Shown: positions 25,201 through 33,984 of the stretch, in pieces
How the letters are laid out: each line of letters begins with the position of its first letter
How positions within the stretch are numbered: the first letter of the stretch is position 1
From: Rs1 sp000416275
GTDB lineage: Bacteria > Pseudomonadota > Gammaproteobacteria > Pseudomonadales > Balneatricaceae
Length of the DNA stretch: 64,000 nt
Reading direction: 5' to 3'
NCBI GenBank assembly: GCA_965243635.1
Contig: OZ251574.1
Location: 2,356,001-2,420,000 of the forward strand
Position numbers and translations under genes: made by a program
Notes under the pieces: model-generated
Told to the model about the DNA's origin: nothing
The model's database searches: none
Seen by the model: the letters and a program-made list of their open reading frames with translations, nothing else

Positions 25201-26450
25201 TAATTACTGGTATGGGATTAGTAACACCACTAGGTGTTGGTGTTGATTTAGTGTGGCAGCGTCTGATTGACGGGGAGTCGGGTATACGCGCCATTAAACA
25301 ACCTTGGGCAGCGGGGTTAAAAACGCAAATCGCCGGGTTGGTGCCCAGCCATCTAACGTGCAGTGGAGGCTTTAATGCCAGCGATTATCTAAGTGAAAAG
25401 GAGCAAAAACGGGTTGATCTGTTTACTCTGTACGCGTTAGCTGCGGCGCAGCAAGCTTTAATGCAAGCGAATTGGCAGGCACAAACGAGTGAGCAACAAA
25501 TTGCTAGCGCGACTATTATCGGCACTGGTATTGGTGGTCTACCGACGATTACCCATGCGCAAAGAGTATTAGCAGAGCGGGGTGCGCGTCGAGTATCGCC
25601 TTTTACCGTACCGGCTTTTTTGGCCAATTTAGCAGCGGGTAATGTCTCTATTAAACAAGGTTTTAAAGGGCCGATAGGGACTCCTGTCACCGCATGCGCC
25701 GCCGGTATACAAGCGATAGGCGATGCAATGCGTTTGATCCGTAGCAGTGAAGCCAGTATTGCATTAGCGGGTGGTGCTGAAGGTTGTGTAGATCCGCTGG
25801 CGCTGGCGGGCTTTGGTGCGCTTAAGGCACTGTCCACCCACAATGATGCACCTGAGTCTGCCTCTAGACCCTTTGATAAAAACCGTGAGGGCTTCGTCAT
25901 GGGTGAGGGCGCGGGCTTGTTAGTGATCGAAAGCTTGGCCCATGCTAAGGCGCGCAATGCAACGCCGTTAGTGGAGATTGTCGGGTACGGCACTAGTGCC
26001 GATGCCTATCATTTAACTTCTGGACCTGAAAATGGAGAGGGTGCTGCAAGAGCAATCGAGTCTGCATTGTCGATGGCCGAGATCGGGCCTGAGAAAATTG
26101 GTTATATCAATGCCCATGCTACTTCAACGCCCGTCGGAGACGTCAGTGAGATAAACGCCCTGCGCCGAGTGTTTGGCGATTATTTGCCGAATATCCCAAT
26201 ATCATCCACAAAATCTGCAACTGGGCATTTACTCGGTGCCGCAGGAGGAGTCGCGGCAATTTTTAGCGCTAAGGCACTGCTAGAAAATGTATTGCCAGCC
26301 ACCTTAAATTTACACAACATTGATCAACAGATGCAGGATCTAGATTTGATACCTTTGCAGGCGAGGCATAAAAAAGTTGAATATGTGCTGTGTAATGCCT
26401 TTGGTTTTGGCGGAATTAACGCGGCGTTGATTTTACGCCGTATAAGTTAG

Positions 26451-26661
26451 ACCTGAATCCGTGACTTCAAAGTGAATCCAGAGTGTAAGATATTGGTCTT
26501 ACGGTGGAATTAAAAAATCTTAGCTGCAAGCTCATATGCGTCCTGCACTCGCTAAATAAATGCATCCGTGCATAAAACCCGTAGCTTCAGCGGGCATTTT
26601 TCTAACCGCTGTAGAATCAAGAGCTTGCGCTATGTGGTGCAGTGAAGTCACTGATTCAGGT
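26451..26661. repeat. Foldback repeat, full-length 211-bp copy
   Basis: Starts ACCTGAATCCGTGACTTCAA and ends GTGAAGTCACTGATTCAGGT. The outer 18-19 bp are near-perfect inverted repeats and the similarity continues at lower identity about 75 bp inward. TAG flanks both sides; the left TAG is the stop codon of the beta-ketoacyl synthase gene, so insertion left the protein unchanged. Confidence 0.93.
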
Positions 26662-27058
26662 TAGAGTTAGAGGGGAGCGAGGGGCTAAGCAGAAAGATAT
26701 TTCCTGTAATTTATTTTGTTGGATGAGCCTTTGGGCGCCTGCCAGAAGTTCTTAAAGTCTATTCTAAAATAAGACAGTCTCTGTGACTGTCTTAAAGGGC
26801 TAGCCTTTTGTGAACTGTTGAGCCGTTTGAAATCACAGATTTAGGTAATAGTCACGCTTTCGCTTCGGTGGCTATTCTTGTTCAGAGGTTCCAACTGATT
26901 AGCAGTATAATGCTGTATAGCAGAGAGTTGTAATTGATTGATGCAGGGATAGTGTTAGAGTTGCTCCACTGTGCTTAATTTAGGAGGAAATAGGCTAGAA
27001 TCAGTTCGCTGTTTTAATTGAACTTCAATCCTTTTATAGAGGTCTCAAGGAGTTAACG
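26662..27058. other. Intergenic region with a 10-bp-stem hairpin
   Basis: No gene seen. TAAGACAGTC (26770-26779) and GACTGTCTTA (26785-26794) form a perfect hairpin with a 5-base loop. AAATCACAGATTTAGGTA near 26830 looks like a decayed terminus of the foldback repeat. AAGGAG just before 27059 is the ribosome site of the next gene. Confidence 0.5.
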
Positions 27059-27742
27059 ATGCAGGATATATTAATTTATTCAGATAGTCTTACCTGGGGA
27101 ATTATACCGGATACGCGTCGCCGGTTAAGTTTTAATCGTCGCTGGCCGGGAGTCTTTGAAACTGAGCTAAATGCCGTCCTCAGTGGTTCGAATAATACCG
27201 CCAAAAGCGCTGTAAAAATTATCGAAAATTGTTTGAATGGTCGTAGAACTGTTTGGGATGACCCCTACAAAGAAGGCCGTAACGGCAGTCAAGGCTTGGC
27301 GCAAGTGCTGGAAATGCATGCGCCTTTAAGCTTAGTTATTATTATGCTGGGCACTAATGATTTTCAATGTACGCATACCAATAACGCTTGGATGTCAGCG
27401 CAGGGAATGGCCAAACTGATCAATATCATACGTTTGGCCCCGATTGAACCCAACATGCCTATTCCCGATATTATGATCGTTGCTCCCCCGCAAATGCAGA
27501 CCCCCAAAGGGCTGATAAAGCACAAGTTCAGTGGCTCTCAACCACGAAGTATTGGCTTAGCTAAGGAGCTACAGCTGATAGCAGAGGCTCAGCAGTGTTA
27601 TTTTTTTGATGCGGCAACAGTCACAGCTTCCAGTGAAGTTGATGGCATCCATTTAGATGAAGCTCAGCACTTAGTGTTGGGGAAAGCGCTAGCCGAACAA
27701 GTCGCATCACTCACTATCTTTACCCCTCAAGCAAACTATTAG
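27059..27742 (+). CDS. SGNH/GDSL-family esterase (arylesterase-like)
   Basis: 227 residues, preceded by AAGGAG. Block I reads ILIYSDSLTWG with the nucleophile Ser10; the usual leading Gly of GDSL is Ser. Block III is 'IIMLGTNDF' (Asn of the oxyanion hole) and the catalytic Asp-His pair is in 'SSEVDGIHLDEAQH' near the C terminus. The family hydrolyses short-chain esters, acyl groups or acetylated carbohydrates. No signal peptide, so cytoplasmic. The VOC gene follows after 10 bp and is probably co-transcribed. The substrate cannot be predicted. Confidence 0.88.
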   Translation: MQDILIYSDSLTWGIIPDTRRRLSFNRRWPGVFETELNAVLSGSNNTAKSAVKIIENCLNGRRTVWDDPYKEGRNGSQGLAQVLEMHAPLSLVIIMLGTNDFQCTHTNNAWMSAQGMAKLINIIRLAPIEPNMPIPDIMIVAPPQMQTPKGLIKHKFSGSQPRSIGLAKELQLIAEAQQCYFFDAATVTASSEVDGIHLDEAQHLVLGKALAEQVASLTIFTPQANY

Positions 27743-27752
27743 GAGTTTTAGA

Positions 27753-28154
27753 ATGGCTTTTACAAATGGAATTAATCACTTAGGCTTATCAGTTAAAGAC
27801 TTATCTGCGACTACTGATTTTTTTGTGCAGCTCCTAGGTTGGGAAAAATCAGGTTTTGATGCAAGTTACCCGAGATGCGCGGTGACTGATGGGCAGCTGA
27901 AATTAACCTTGTGGCAAGTGGCAAACCCTGCACAAGTTGCCCCGTTTTCCCGGCGTGAAAATTTAGGTTTACATCACCTAGCATTGCAAATAAGTTCAGA
28001 AGCTAAGTTGCATGAACTTTATCAACTGATGCTAACAGACCCAGCGGTAAAGGTGGAATTTGCGCCTGAATTAATGGGGGCTGGGCCCAGAAAACACATG
28101 ATGTGTGCAGAGCCTGGGGGGCTGCGTATTGAATTTGTCTGGCCTGGCGTGTAA
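27753..28154 (+). CDS. VOC (glyoxalase/bleomycin-resistance) superfamily protein
   Basis: 133 residues forming two beta-alpha-beta-beta-beta units. 'INHLGLSVKDLSATTDFFVQLLGWE' is the first metal-ligand strand, 'LGLHHLALQIS' the second and 'RIEFVWPG' at the C terminus carries the final Glu. His, His and Glu at these places fit a metal-dependent VOC fold. Members include glyoxalase I-like isomerases and antibiotic-binding proteins; the specific activity is unknown. An AGGAG ribosome site overlaps the 10-bp gap from the SGNH gene. Confidence 0.85.
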   Translation: MAFTNGINHLGLSVKDLSATTDFFVQLLGWEKSGFDASYPRCAVTDGQLKLTLWQVANPAQVAPFSRRENLGLHHLALQISSEAKLHELYQLMLTDPAVKVEFAPELMGAGPRKHMMCAEPGGLRIEFVWPGV

Positions 28155-28276
28155 ACAGCAATAGCTTAGCGTTGTGTCCGACAGGCCCCTAGCGTGCGCT
28201 ATAGATTAATCTATGTGATGTGTAATGATGTGGTTGAAGAGGAGTTTGCGCTAAGCTTAGCTTTTAGCTGAATCAT

Positions 28277-28487
28277 ACCTGAATCCGTGACTTCAAAGTG
28301 AATACAGAGTGTAAGATATTGGTTTTACGGTGGAATTGAAAAATCTTAGCTGCAAGCTCATATGCGTCCTGCACTCGCTAAATAAATGCATCCATGCATA
28401 AAACCCGTAGGTTCAGCGGGCATTTTTCTAACCGCTGTAGAATCAAGAGCTTGCGCTATGTGGTGCAGTGAAGTCACTGATTCAGGT
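28277..28487. repeat. Foldback repeat, full-length 211-bp copy
   Basis: Nearly identical to the copy at 26451-26661, same length and orientation, starting ACCTGAATCCGTGACTTCAA and ending TGATTCAGGT. Flanked by CAT on both sides, a 3-bp target duplication. Confidence 0.93.
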
Positions 28488-28554
28488 CATAGATAAAAGT
28501 CTTCATTAACTGCATCCTAGTTAGCATTTAAATCTTAGAAATTACAGGTAAATC

Positions 28555-29448
28555 ATGAAAAGAGTCGGTCATAAATACATTGATGTGGAAACAGGTACTA
28601 CTATAGATACATGGTTTCCCCGCAGTAATAAACAAATTAAGCGTGGCTGTTTGGCGCTTAAGCTCGGCTTAATTAAAGCGGAGTTTGTGGAACTTAGCTT
28701 ACCGGATGTTGATCAGCCGCCTACTAGTACCGCAGAAGCTTACCTGCGTTTACACTTATTGTCGGAATGTGCTGTTTTACCTAACGAAATTAATCTTGAG
28801 GGACTTTTTTCGCTACTGCCCAATGTTGCATGGACATCGGCTGGGCCGGTACTTCCCGCAAGGATTGAGCAACTAAGGGAAGCACTGGTCAGTGAAAATC
28901 ATCATTTAACGGTGACTAGCATTGATAAGTTTCCACGCATGACGGACTACGTTATCCCACAAGGGGTGAGAATTGGTGATGCTGACCGAGTCAGATTAGG
29001 TGCGCATTTGGCCCCGGGCACCACCGTAATGCATGAAGGTTTCGTTAACTTTAATGCGGGAACACTCGGTGACTGCATGATCGAGGGACGAGTGACACCT
29101 GGGGTTATTATCGGCAAAAATTCTGATGTCGGTGCCGGTTCTTCAATTATGGGTACGCTCTCAGGTGGCGGTAAACAAGTGAATAGTATCGGTGAGCGCA
29201 GCTTGTTGGGTGCCAACGCCGGTATCGGTATTTCCCTGGGCGATGAATGTATTGTCGAAGCGGGTCTATATGTGACAGCGGGTACCAAAGTAACTTTGCC
29301 AGATGGAAAAGTCGTGGCAGCCAAGGAGCTGTCCGGTCACTCAGGAGTACTCTTTAGACGCAACAGTTTGAGCGGGGCAGTAGAAGTGATCGCCACCAAT
29401 GCTAAAGTATGGGGCGGGATAAATGCAAACCTGCATGCCAATAATTAA
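28555..29448 (+). CDS. dapD: 2,3,4,5-tetrahydropyridine-2,6-dicarboxylate N-succinyltransferase
   Basis: 297 residues of the Pseudomonas-type DapD. It uses succinyl-CoA to succinylate tetrahydrodipicolinate in the lysine/meso-diaminopimelate pathway, in the cytoplasm. The central block 'FPRMTDYVIPQGVRIGDADRVRLGAHLAPGTTVMHEGFVNFNAGTLG' and the hexapeptide-repeat beta-helix after it ('VIIGKNSDVGAGSSIMGTLSGGGKQ...') are diagnostic, as is 'ISLGDECIVEAGLYVTAGTKV'. It is shorter at the N terminus than the P. aeruginosa enzyme (about 344 residues) but the catalytic domain is complete. It is probably monocistronic, starting 67 bp after a foldback repeat that may influence its promoter. Confidence 0.95.
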   Translation: MKRVGHKYIDVETGTTIDTWFPRSNKQIKRGCLALKLGLIKAEFVELSLPDVDQPPTSTAEAYLRLHLLSECAVLPNEINLEGLFSLLPNVAWTSAGPVLPARIEQLREALVSENHHLTVTSIDKFPRMTDYVIPQGVRIGDADRVRLGAHLAPGTTVMHEGFVNFNAGTLGDCMIEGRVTPGVIIGKNSDVGAGSSIMGTLSGGGKQVNSIGERSLLGANAGIGISLGDECIVEAGLYVTAGTKVTLPDGKVVAAKELSGHSGVLFRRNSLSGAVEVIATNAKVWGGINANLHANN

Positions 29449-29487
29449 ATATTTATCGATTTGTAAGCAATAGTATCGGGTGAAAAG

Positions 29488-30386
29488 ATGTTTAAATGTG
29501 TGATCTTTGACTGCGATGGAACCCTATGGAACCTCTGAACAAGTCCCGCATCTTCCCTGTGGATAATTAAGAGCCTATATCCGCGAAAGAGAACGCCAGT
29601 AATGACTAGTCCTTGCTAAGTTTTCTGACAAAGGAGATAGGCTCTTAGTTATACACCCTACGGGGCGCACAGAGAAATTCGTGCTCTGCGTTAACGGCTT
29701 TCGCCAGACAACCAGTATGTCTATAGCCGTTGCCTTAATCACGAATTTCTCTGTGCGCCAGGGGCGTGTGAGACTTGTTTAGAGGTTCCTTCGTCGACAG
29801 CGAACATATAGGTAGTGAGGGCTTGGCTATAATCTTAGCCGATTATGCTATAAAAAAGTCGGCGATTGATATTATGCGCAGTTACAGAGGGGTGCGTCTA
29901 GTCGATATTTTGGCAGACTTATCTGCCGCACATAATGTGGTCTTCAAAAAGAATATTGATAGTGAATACCGAAAGTTAGTCACTGGGTTGTTAAAACTGA
30001 AATTGCGGCCGTTTGCTGGGGTTCAACAGAGTTTGAAACGTCTTACACTGGCAAAATGCGTCGCTTCTAATGCGCCGCTGGAACAGACTCTTATCTCTCT
30101 TGAAACGACGCAATTGAGGCCGTTTTTTGAAGATGATGTGTTCAGTGCATACCAAATAAACGCCTGGAAGCCCAAGCCCGATATTTTCTTACACGCCGCA
30201 CAAAAAATGGGTTTTTCCGCTAGCGAGTGTCTGGTGGTTGAGGATAGCCCGGTAGGCATAGCAGCGGCGAATGCCGCGGGGATGCGCAGTGTGTTGATCG
30301 ATCCAGAAGGGCAGTATACGGCACTGAATAGCAGCTATAGAATTGAGAATATGACTGGGTTAGCAGCCATACTACGGGATAGTTAA
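29488..30386 (+). pseudogene. HAD-superfamily phosphatase (phosphoglycolate phosphatase-like) split by a foldback element
   Basis: The N-terminal coding part 29488-29526 reads MFKCVIFDCDGTL, containing the nucleophile Asp motif DxD. The frame is then cut by a 262-bp insertion (29528-29789) and resumes with VDSE at 29793. Joining 29526 to 29793 gives 211 codons with the canonical DGTLVDSE. The rest has the CbbY/Gph-like cap and core: 'KCVASNAPLEQ' (motif II), 'KPKPDIFLHAA' (motif III Lys) and 'CLVVEDSPVGIAAANAAGM' (motif IV acidic pair). The downstream frame could start at a TTG at 29775 inside the insert, but it would lack the catalytic Asp. Hence probably inactive. Confidence 0.88.
29528..29789. 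mobile_element. 262-bp foldback (MITE-like) element with 18-bp terminal repeats
   Basis: The ends are GGAACCTCTGAACAAGTC and the reverse complement of GGAACCTCTAAACAAGTC, differing at one base. Inside are two further long inverted repeats: AAGAGCCTAT.../...ATAGGCTCTT and GCGCACAGAGAAATTCGTG... with its complement near the right end. It has no ORF. One extra T at left and TTC at right remain at the junctions, and I cannot define a clean target duplication. Confidence 0.85.
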
Positions 30387-30588
30387 GTGATTAAGTTGAG
30401 TGAGTAAAAAGATGAGCAGCTAGTCATATCCTGTAAAATAGCGGTTTTGAATGGATAGTGTGAGATTGTCGCGTGCATTGTTTTGACTAACAAAAGCTTC
30501 TATGTTAATTAATGATGTTAATAAAGTTCAATGAAATCAAACCTTAGTTATTTTAACGACGGTTGCTTCCGTAGGTGCAATATCAGGT

Positions 30589-31953
30589 ATGAATAAATTC
30601 GAAATACATGTGCTGTTGGCGGGTTTCTCATCTGATCAAACTGAACAACTATTGGCAATGTTAGCGCCACTGCCGATAAATTTACACAATTGTAAACTTG
30701 ATACCCCCGCTGAGGATCTGCCTAAAGTACATGTACTGTTGATAGGTATGGATGAATTAGCTAGTTTACCAGAGCAAGTAGTGGAAGATGATTTAGATTT
30801 TGATATATCAAATATGGATACCGTGCCAAACAAGCAAGCATCAAATGCTGATCAAACTGAGCAAGTTATTGATAAGGGTGAGGTATTAAGTGATTTCGTG
30901 AAAGATGTAAAGGCCACTTCTCCCTATAGCTTCGCCTATTTAATGGCACCCTCTGAAAATATTTTATCTTTAACTTCTGCACAAAAAGAGCAATATAGAG
31001 ATTTTATAATCTATCCGGTGAATGATGTTTTTCTGCAAAAACGGCTGGATAGAATCGTCAATGATCTGCAGGAAAAGTTTGTTCAGTTACTTAAAAAACG
31101 TAGACTTAAGAAGCGTCTGGAAGATAGTGATCTTGAATCGCATCAACTGAAAGTGACATTACAGCAATCATTGCAAAGTACAGAACAGGCCAATAAACAT
31201 TTAATTAGGATGCTTTCCAACCAAGTATTTGCCCGTATGGGACAAAGAGCTAGTGGTCGCAACCAACAGCTTAATCTACTGTTGGTTGAAATCGCAAAAG
31301 CTAGTGGTTTAGGCGAACCTGAAACAAAAGATTTAACTGACGCCTGGCACTTGCGAAATGTGGGAAAAATGGGCTTTAGCGACCAAGTATTACACACCGC
31401 GTACATTAAATTGACAGTGGCTGAGCAGAGGGTGTTCAACTGCCATCCGACTTTATCCCACGCGGCTTTAATGATTGTGAGACCTTTAGATAAAGCGGCA
31501 AAGATCATCTTACAGCACAAAGAATACTTAGATGGGTCAGGCTACCCGAATGGGTTAGAGGCGAAAGATATATCGGTGCCCGCGCAGATTCTTACCGTGG
31601 TCAACGATTATACTGAGTTGGTCGCGGGGCGGTATTCAGACCGAGCACTTAGTACCGTTGAAGCCTTGGCTTACTTGGATAATTATGCCACTGAAAAATA
31701 TAATGACGAGATCGTTAACTCACTGATTAAAATCCTGCCAGCACTGAGCAAAAAAGGCCAAGGTATGCATGATTTGTTGGTGCGCAGTATCGATTTGAAA
31801 ATAGGTATGCAACTGACACGTGACCTAATATCTGAAGAGGGGATTCTGCTGTTAGGTGAAGGCTTGACCATTGATCGAGCGACAATTTCGCGATTGCAAG
31901 AAATGGAAATGAATTTACAAGAACAATTCCAGATATTTATCAAACAAAAATAA
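30589..31953 (+). CDS. HD-GYP-like signalling protein with degenerate catalytic residues
   Basis: 454 residues. The N-terminal 150 residues are receiver-like in outline but lack a clear phosphorylation Asp. Residues about 165-205 are probably a coiled coil. The HD-GYP domain follows (about 210-390). The metal-binding HD of 'LHDIGK' is replaced by HLRNVGK (near 254-260), and the HHExxDGxGYP motif reads QHKEYLDGSGYP (near 309-320). GYP itself is kept. The C-terminal 'RSIDLKIGMQLTRDLISEEGILLLGEGL' segment is typical of these response regulators. Loss of HD argues against c-di-GMP hydrolysis and for a binding or scaffold role. An upstream partner kinase is not adjacent. Confidence 0.82.
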   Translation: MNKFEIHVLLAGFSSDQTEQLLAMLAPLPINLHNCKLDTPAEDLPKVHVLLIGMDELASLPEQVVEDDLDFDISNMDTVPNKQASNADQTEQVIDKGEVLSDFVKDVKATSPYSFAYLMAPSENILSLTSAQKEQYRDFIIYPVNDVFLQKRLDRIVNDLQEKFVQLLKKRRLKKRLEDSDLESHQLKVTLQQSLQSTEQANKHLIRMLSNQVFARMGQRASGRNQQLNLLLVEIAKASGLGEPETKDLTDAWHLRNVGKMGFSDQVLHTAYIKLTVAEQRVFNCHPTLSHAALMIVRPLDKAAKIILQHKEYLDGSGYPNGLEAKDISVPAQILTVVNDYTELVAGRYSDRALSTVEALAYLDNYATEKYNDEIVNSLIKILPALSKKGQGMHDLLVRSIDLKIGMQLTRDLISEEGILLLGEGLTIDRATISRLQEMEMNLQEQFQIFIKQK

Positions 31954-31994
31954 CCACTAATTACTTTAATTTCAGTATAATAACTCAAGTTTCG

Positions 31995-33941
31995 GTAACT
32001 TCTCAATAACACGGGGCAATCTACTATAGCTTACGCCAATTAAAGCCCTAGTCAGCGGCTACTTCTCGACGAATTAATTCTGCCAATGGGGGGATATCCC
32101 CAATCCCAGAATTTCTATCCAATATATAGTCCCAAAATGACACACCAAGCTTTCGACAAGTCTTTTTTAGACTGGAAAATGTATCTCGGCACTCTCTTCC
32201 AACATCACTGCGAGTACCTCCACTGATCTTTCTCTTTTTTACGAAATCCCTGATATCTGTTTCACTACCATTGGTATGTAAGGGAATTTCAGGACGTGCT
32301 AATACTCGCAGTAATTTCGCTTTGTTTTTGTAGATCCGCTTGAGCAATTGGTTTAAAGACTCATAACGTGTTCGCTGCGTAAAAATCTCGTCAAAAAAAG
32401 TCTCCAGCGCGGCTTTCTGATCGGAACCTGGCTGGACTTTATACGTTTTTAGGCCTCGATATAAATCCCAAATTTCACCGCGTACTTTCGCTATATCCTC
32501 TCGGTGCCATTCGTTTAACGGCAGCATTGTGTGTACCAAACGCTCAGTATGAATCCAGCACAATGCGTGCTGCAGAATATTGAACTGACCCGCCCCGTCA
32601 CTGAGTATGACTAAGTTCTGGCACCGGTTTTGATGCTGCACATTACCAAGTAAAGCACCTTCCGTCGCAATACGACGGTGGCGCGCCGAGTTGATTCCCT
32701 GCTCATCAAGATGCTCCTCCCAACGCAGGGCATTAGCAAAATGCGACAAGCCACTCTCTAAGAGAAGCTTTAGTGGGACATGCGGTAATTTTTGATCTAC
32801 CCAGTAAGACTCAGCGTGATGATTAATACGATAACTTTTATCCCCCGCACAGAGTAATTCCAAAAAATTAACCCTACTCTTAGAACCTGTCGATTCAAAC
32901 CAAGCAAAATACTCGTTGCCTATTTGAGTGACATAACCGTTGACCCCTTTATGGCGAGCACCTGAATCGTCAACAGTGACATAATCGGACAAAGCTAAAC
33001 CCGCTTTTAAAATGTCGTTCTTTTCCTGATGAAATTGAGATTTCCCCTCGGATAAAAGGCGATTGATTTGACCGGCGGAGATATCAATCCCCCATTCTCG
33101 CAGTTGCTCTAGCAATAGAGGTTGGGTGACATGACAGTGATGGTGTTGATAAAGGACATAGCTGAGTAAATAAGGACCGTAATGCAGCCCGTTCAATTCT
33201 TTAGGTAATTTAGCGGTGAGGGTTTGGCCGTCTGGTGTGACATAACGGGCGAGACGATAACGGGTGTTTTTTGTGCCAATGACCAACTCCTGAACAATAA
33301 AATCCCGGTATCCTTTAAAGCGAGCTCCTGGAGGGATACCGTCTTGCGGTTGAACCACTTGATCGTCATGGATAGTTAGATTCACATTTTTAGAGCGTTT
33401 CTTTGAGCCTGGCCGCTTTTTGTTTTCTGTCGATACTGAATCATCGCCCGTCGATTTATCTGTTTCTTTGTCCAAGTTACTTGGTTTGAAAGTGGGCCGT
33501 TTTTTCTGCTTTTTTAGTACGCGCACTTCATCTTTGAGCAGCTCGATCTCTTCGGCTTGCTGCTGAATGCTTTGAAAGCATTGCTCTACTATCAGCAGTA
33601 AGCTTTTGACTACCGGAGTTTGTTCACTTTCTGGAATATCAGGTAAAGTAGGGAGTTTTTTCAAAGGTTTAAGTCATAGCAGCGAATGATAAGGTTATCT
33701 TACCATGGCTTTTTTAGGTGATTTTTTTGCTTCTGTGAAGAGGTCTGAGACATTTGAATAGTTAGTCGCAACCCGCGAGTTTATAAGATAAATAAACCAC
33801 TCACATGGACTGGTATAACGCGGTGCTGCTACTTTAAAGAAGAAGGGAAGTGGTCTTTAATTTTAACGACTTTTGGACTAAAACCCTGTCAAGAGAAAAT
33901 GATTTATATTGACGTTCTGCCCCGAGTTATTGAGAAGTTAC
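31995..33941 (-). mobile_element. IS66-type insertion sequence nested in the IS4-like element (1947 bp)
   Basis: The terminal repeats are GTAACTTCTCAATAACACGG (left) and TGCCCCGAGTTATTGAGAAG... (right). An 8-bp target duplication AAGTTTCG lies at 31987-31994 and 33942-33949; 8 bp is the IS66-family norm. It has a single transposase gene without the tnpA/tnpB accessory genes, as in other single-ORF IS66 relatives. A partial copy opens the window at 1-223. Confidence 0.95.
32048..33664 (-). CDS. IS66-family transposase (single-ORF type)
   Basis: 538 residues. The N-terminal coiled coil (about 25-55, 'QSIQQQAEEIELLKDEVRVLKKQKK') is followed by a Lys/Ser-rich linker. The DDE_Tnp_IS66 domain is recognisable from 'YVTVDDSGARHKGVNGYVTQIGNEYFAWFESTGSKSR' through 'ILQHALCWIHTERLVH' and the C-terminal 'PEIPLHTNGSETDIRDFVKKRKISGGTRSDVGRECRDTFSSLKKTCRKLG'. 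It mobilises the nested element. Frame intact. The C-terminal 50 residues are repeated at window position 1-170 with few changes. Confidence 0.93.
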   Translation of the reverse strand: MKKLPTLPDIPESEQTPVVKSLLLIVEQCFQSIQQQAEEIELLKDEVRVLKKQKKRPTFKPSNLDKETDKSTGDDSVSTENKKRPGSKKRSKNVNLTIHDDQVVQPQDGIPPGARFKGYRDFIVQELVIGTKNTRYRLARYVTPDGQTLTAKLPKELNGLHYGPYLLSYVLYQHHHCHVTQPLLLEQLREWGIDISAGQINRLLSEGKSQFHQEKNDILKAGLALSDYVTVDDSGARHKGVNGYVTQIGNEYFAWFESTGSKSRVNFLELLCAGDKSYRINHHAESYWVDQKLPHVPLKLLLESGLSHFANALRWEEHLDEQGINSARHRRIATEGALLGNVQHQNRCQNLVILSDGAGQFNILQHALCWIHTERLVHTMLPLNEWHREDIAKVRGEIWDLYRGLKTYKVQPGSDQKAALETFFDEIFTQRTRYESLNQLLKRIYKNKAKLLRVLARPEIPLHTNGSETDIRDFVKKRKISGGTRSDVGRECRDTFSSLKKTCRKLGVSFWDYILDRNSGIGDIPPLAELIRREVAAD

Positions 33942-33984
33942 AAGTTTCGGAGTTCATTTCATTAGCTCAAATGAACTCCTCCCG

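Larger units (their letters stand above)
23522..26450 (+). pseudogene. Beta-ketoacyl-ACP synthase II-like gene split by an IS4-like element
   Basis: The first ten codons (MTDKQRIVIT) lie at 23522-23549 and the rest resumes at 25207. Removing the insertion and one 6-bp duplication gives 424 codons in perfect frame, the normal FabF length. The body has the condensing-enzyme triad: Cys in 'VTACAAG' (about residue 173 of the restored protein), His in 'INAHATSTPVGD' and His in 'KSATGHLLGAAGG'. The enzyme would elongate acyl-ACP with malonyl-ACP. The ATG at 25212 could in principle start a protein lacking only the first ten residues, but no ribosome site precedes it and the first beta-strand would be lost. 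The stop codon TAG abuts a foldback repeat. Confidence 0.9.

Noticed and set aside
25385..25993. Long minus-strand ORF opposite the beta-ketoacyl synthase gene
   Set aside because: Antisense shadow of a well-conserved enzyme; composition (Ala/Pro/Ser-rich) is what such shadows give.
29775..30386. Complete HAD phosphatase starting at a TTG at 29775
   Set aside because: That start is inside the foldback insert and the protein would lack the nucleophile Asp motif encoded at 29488-29526.
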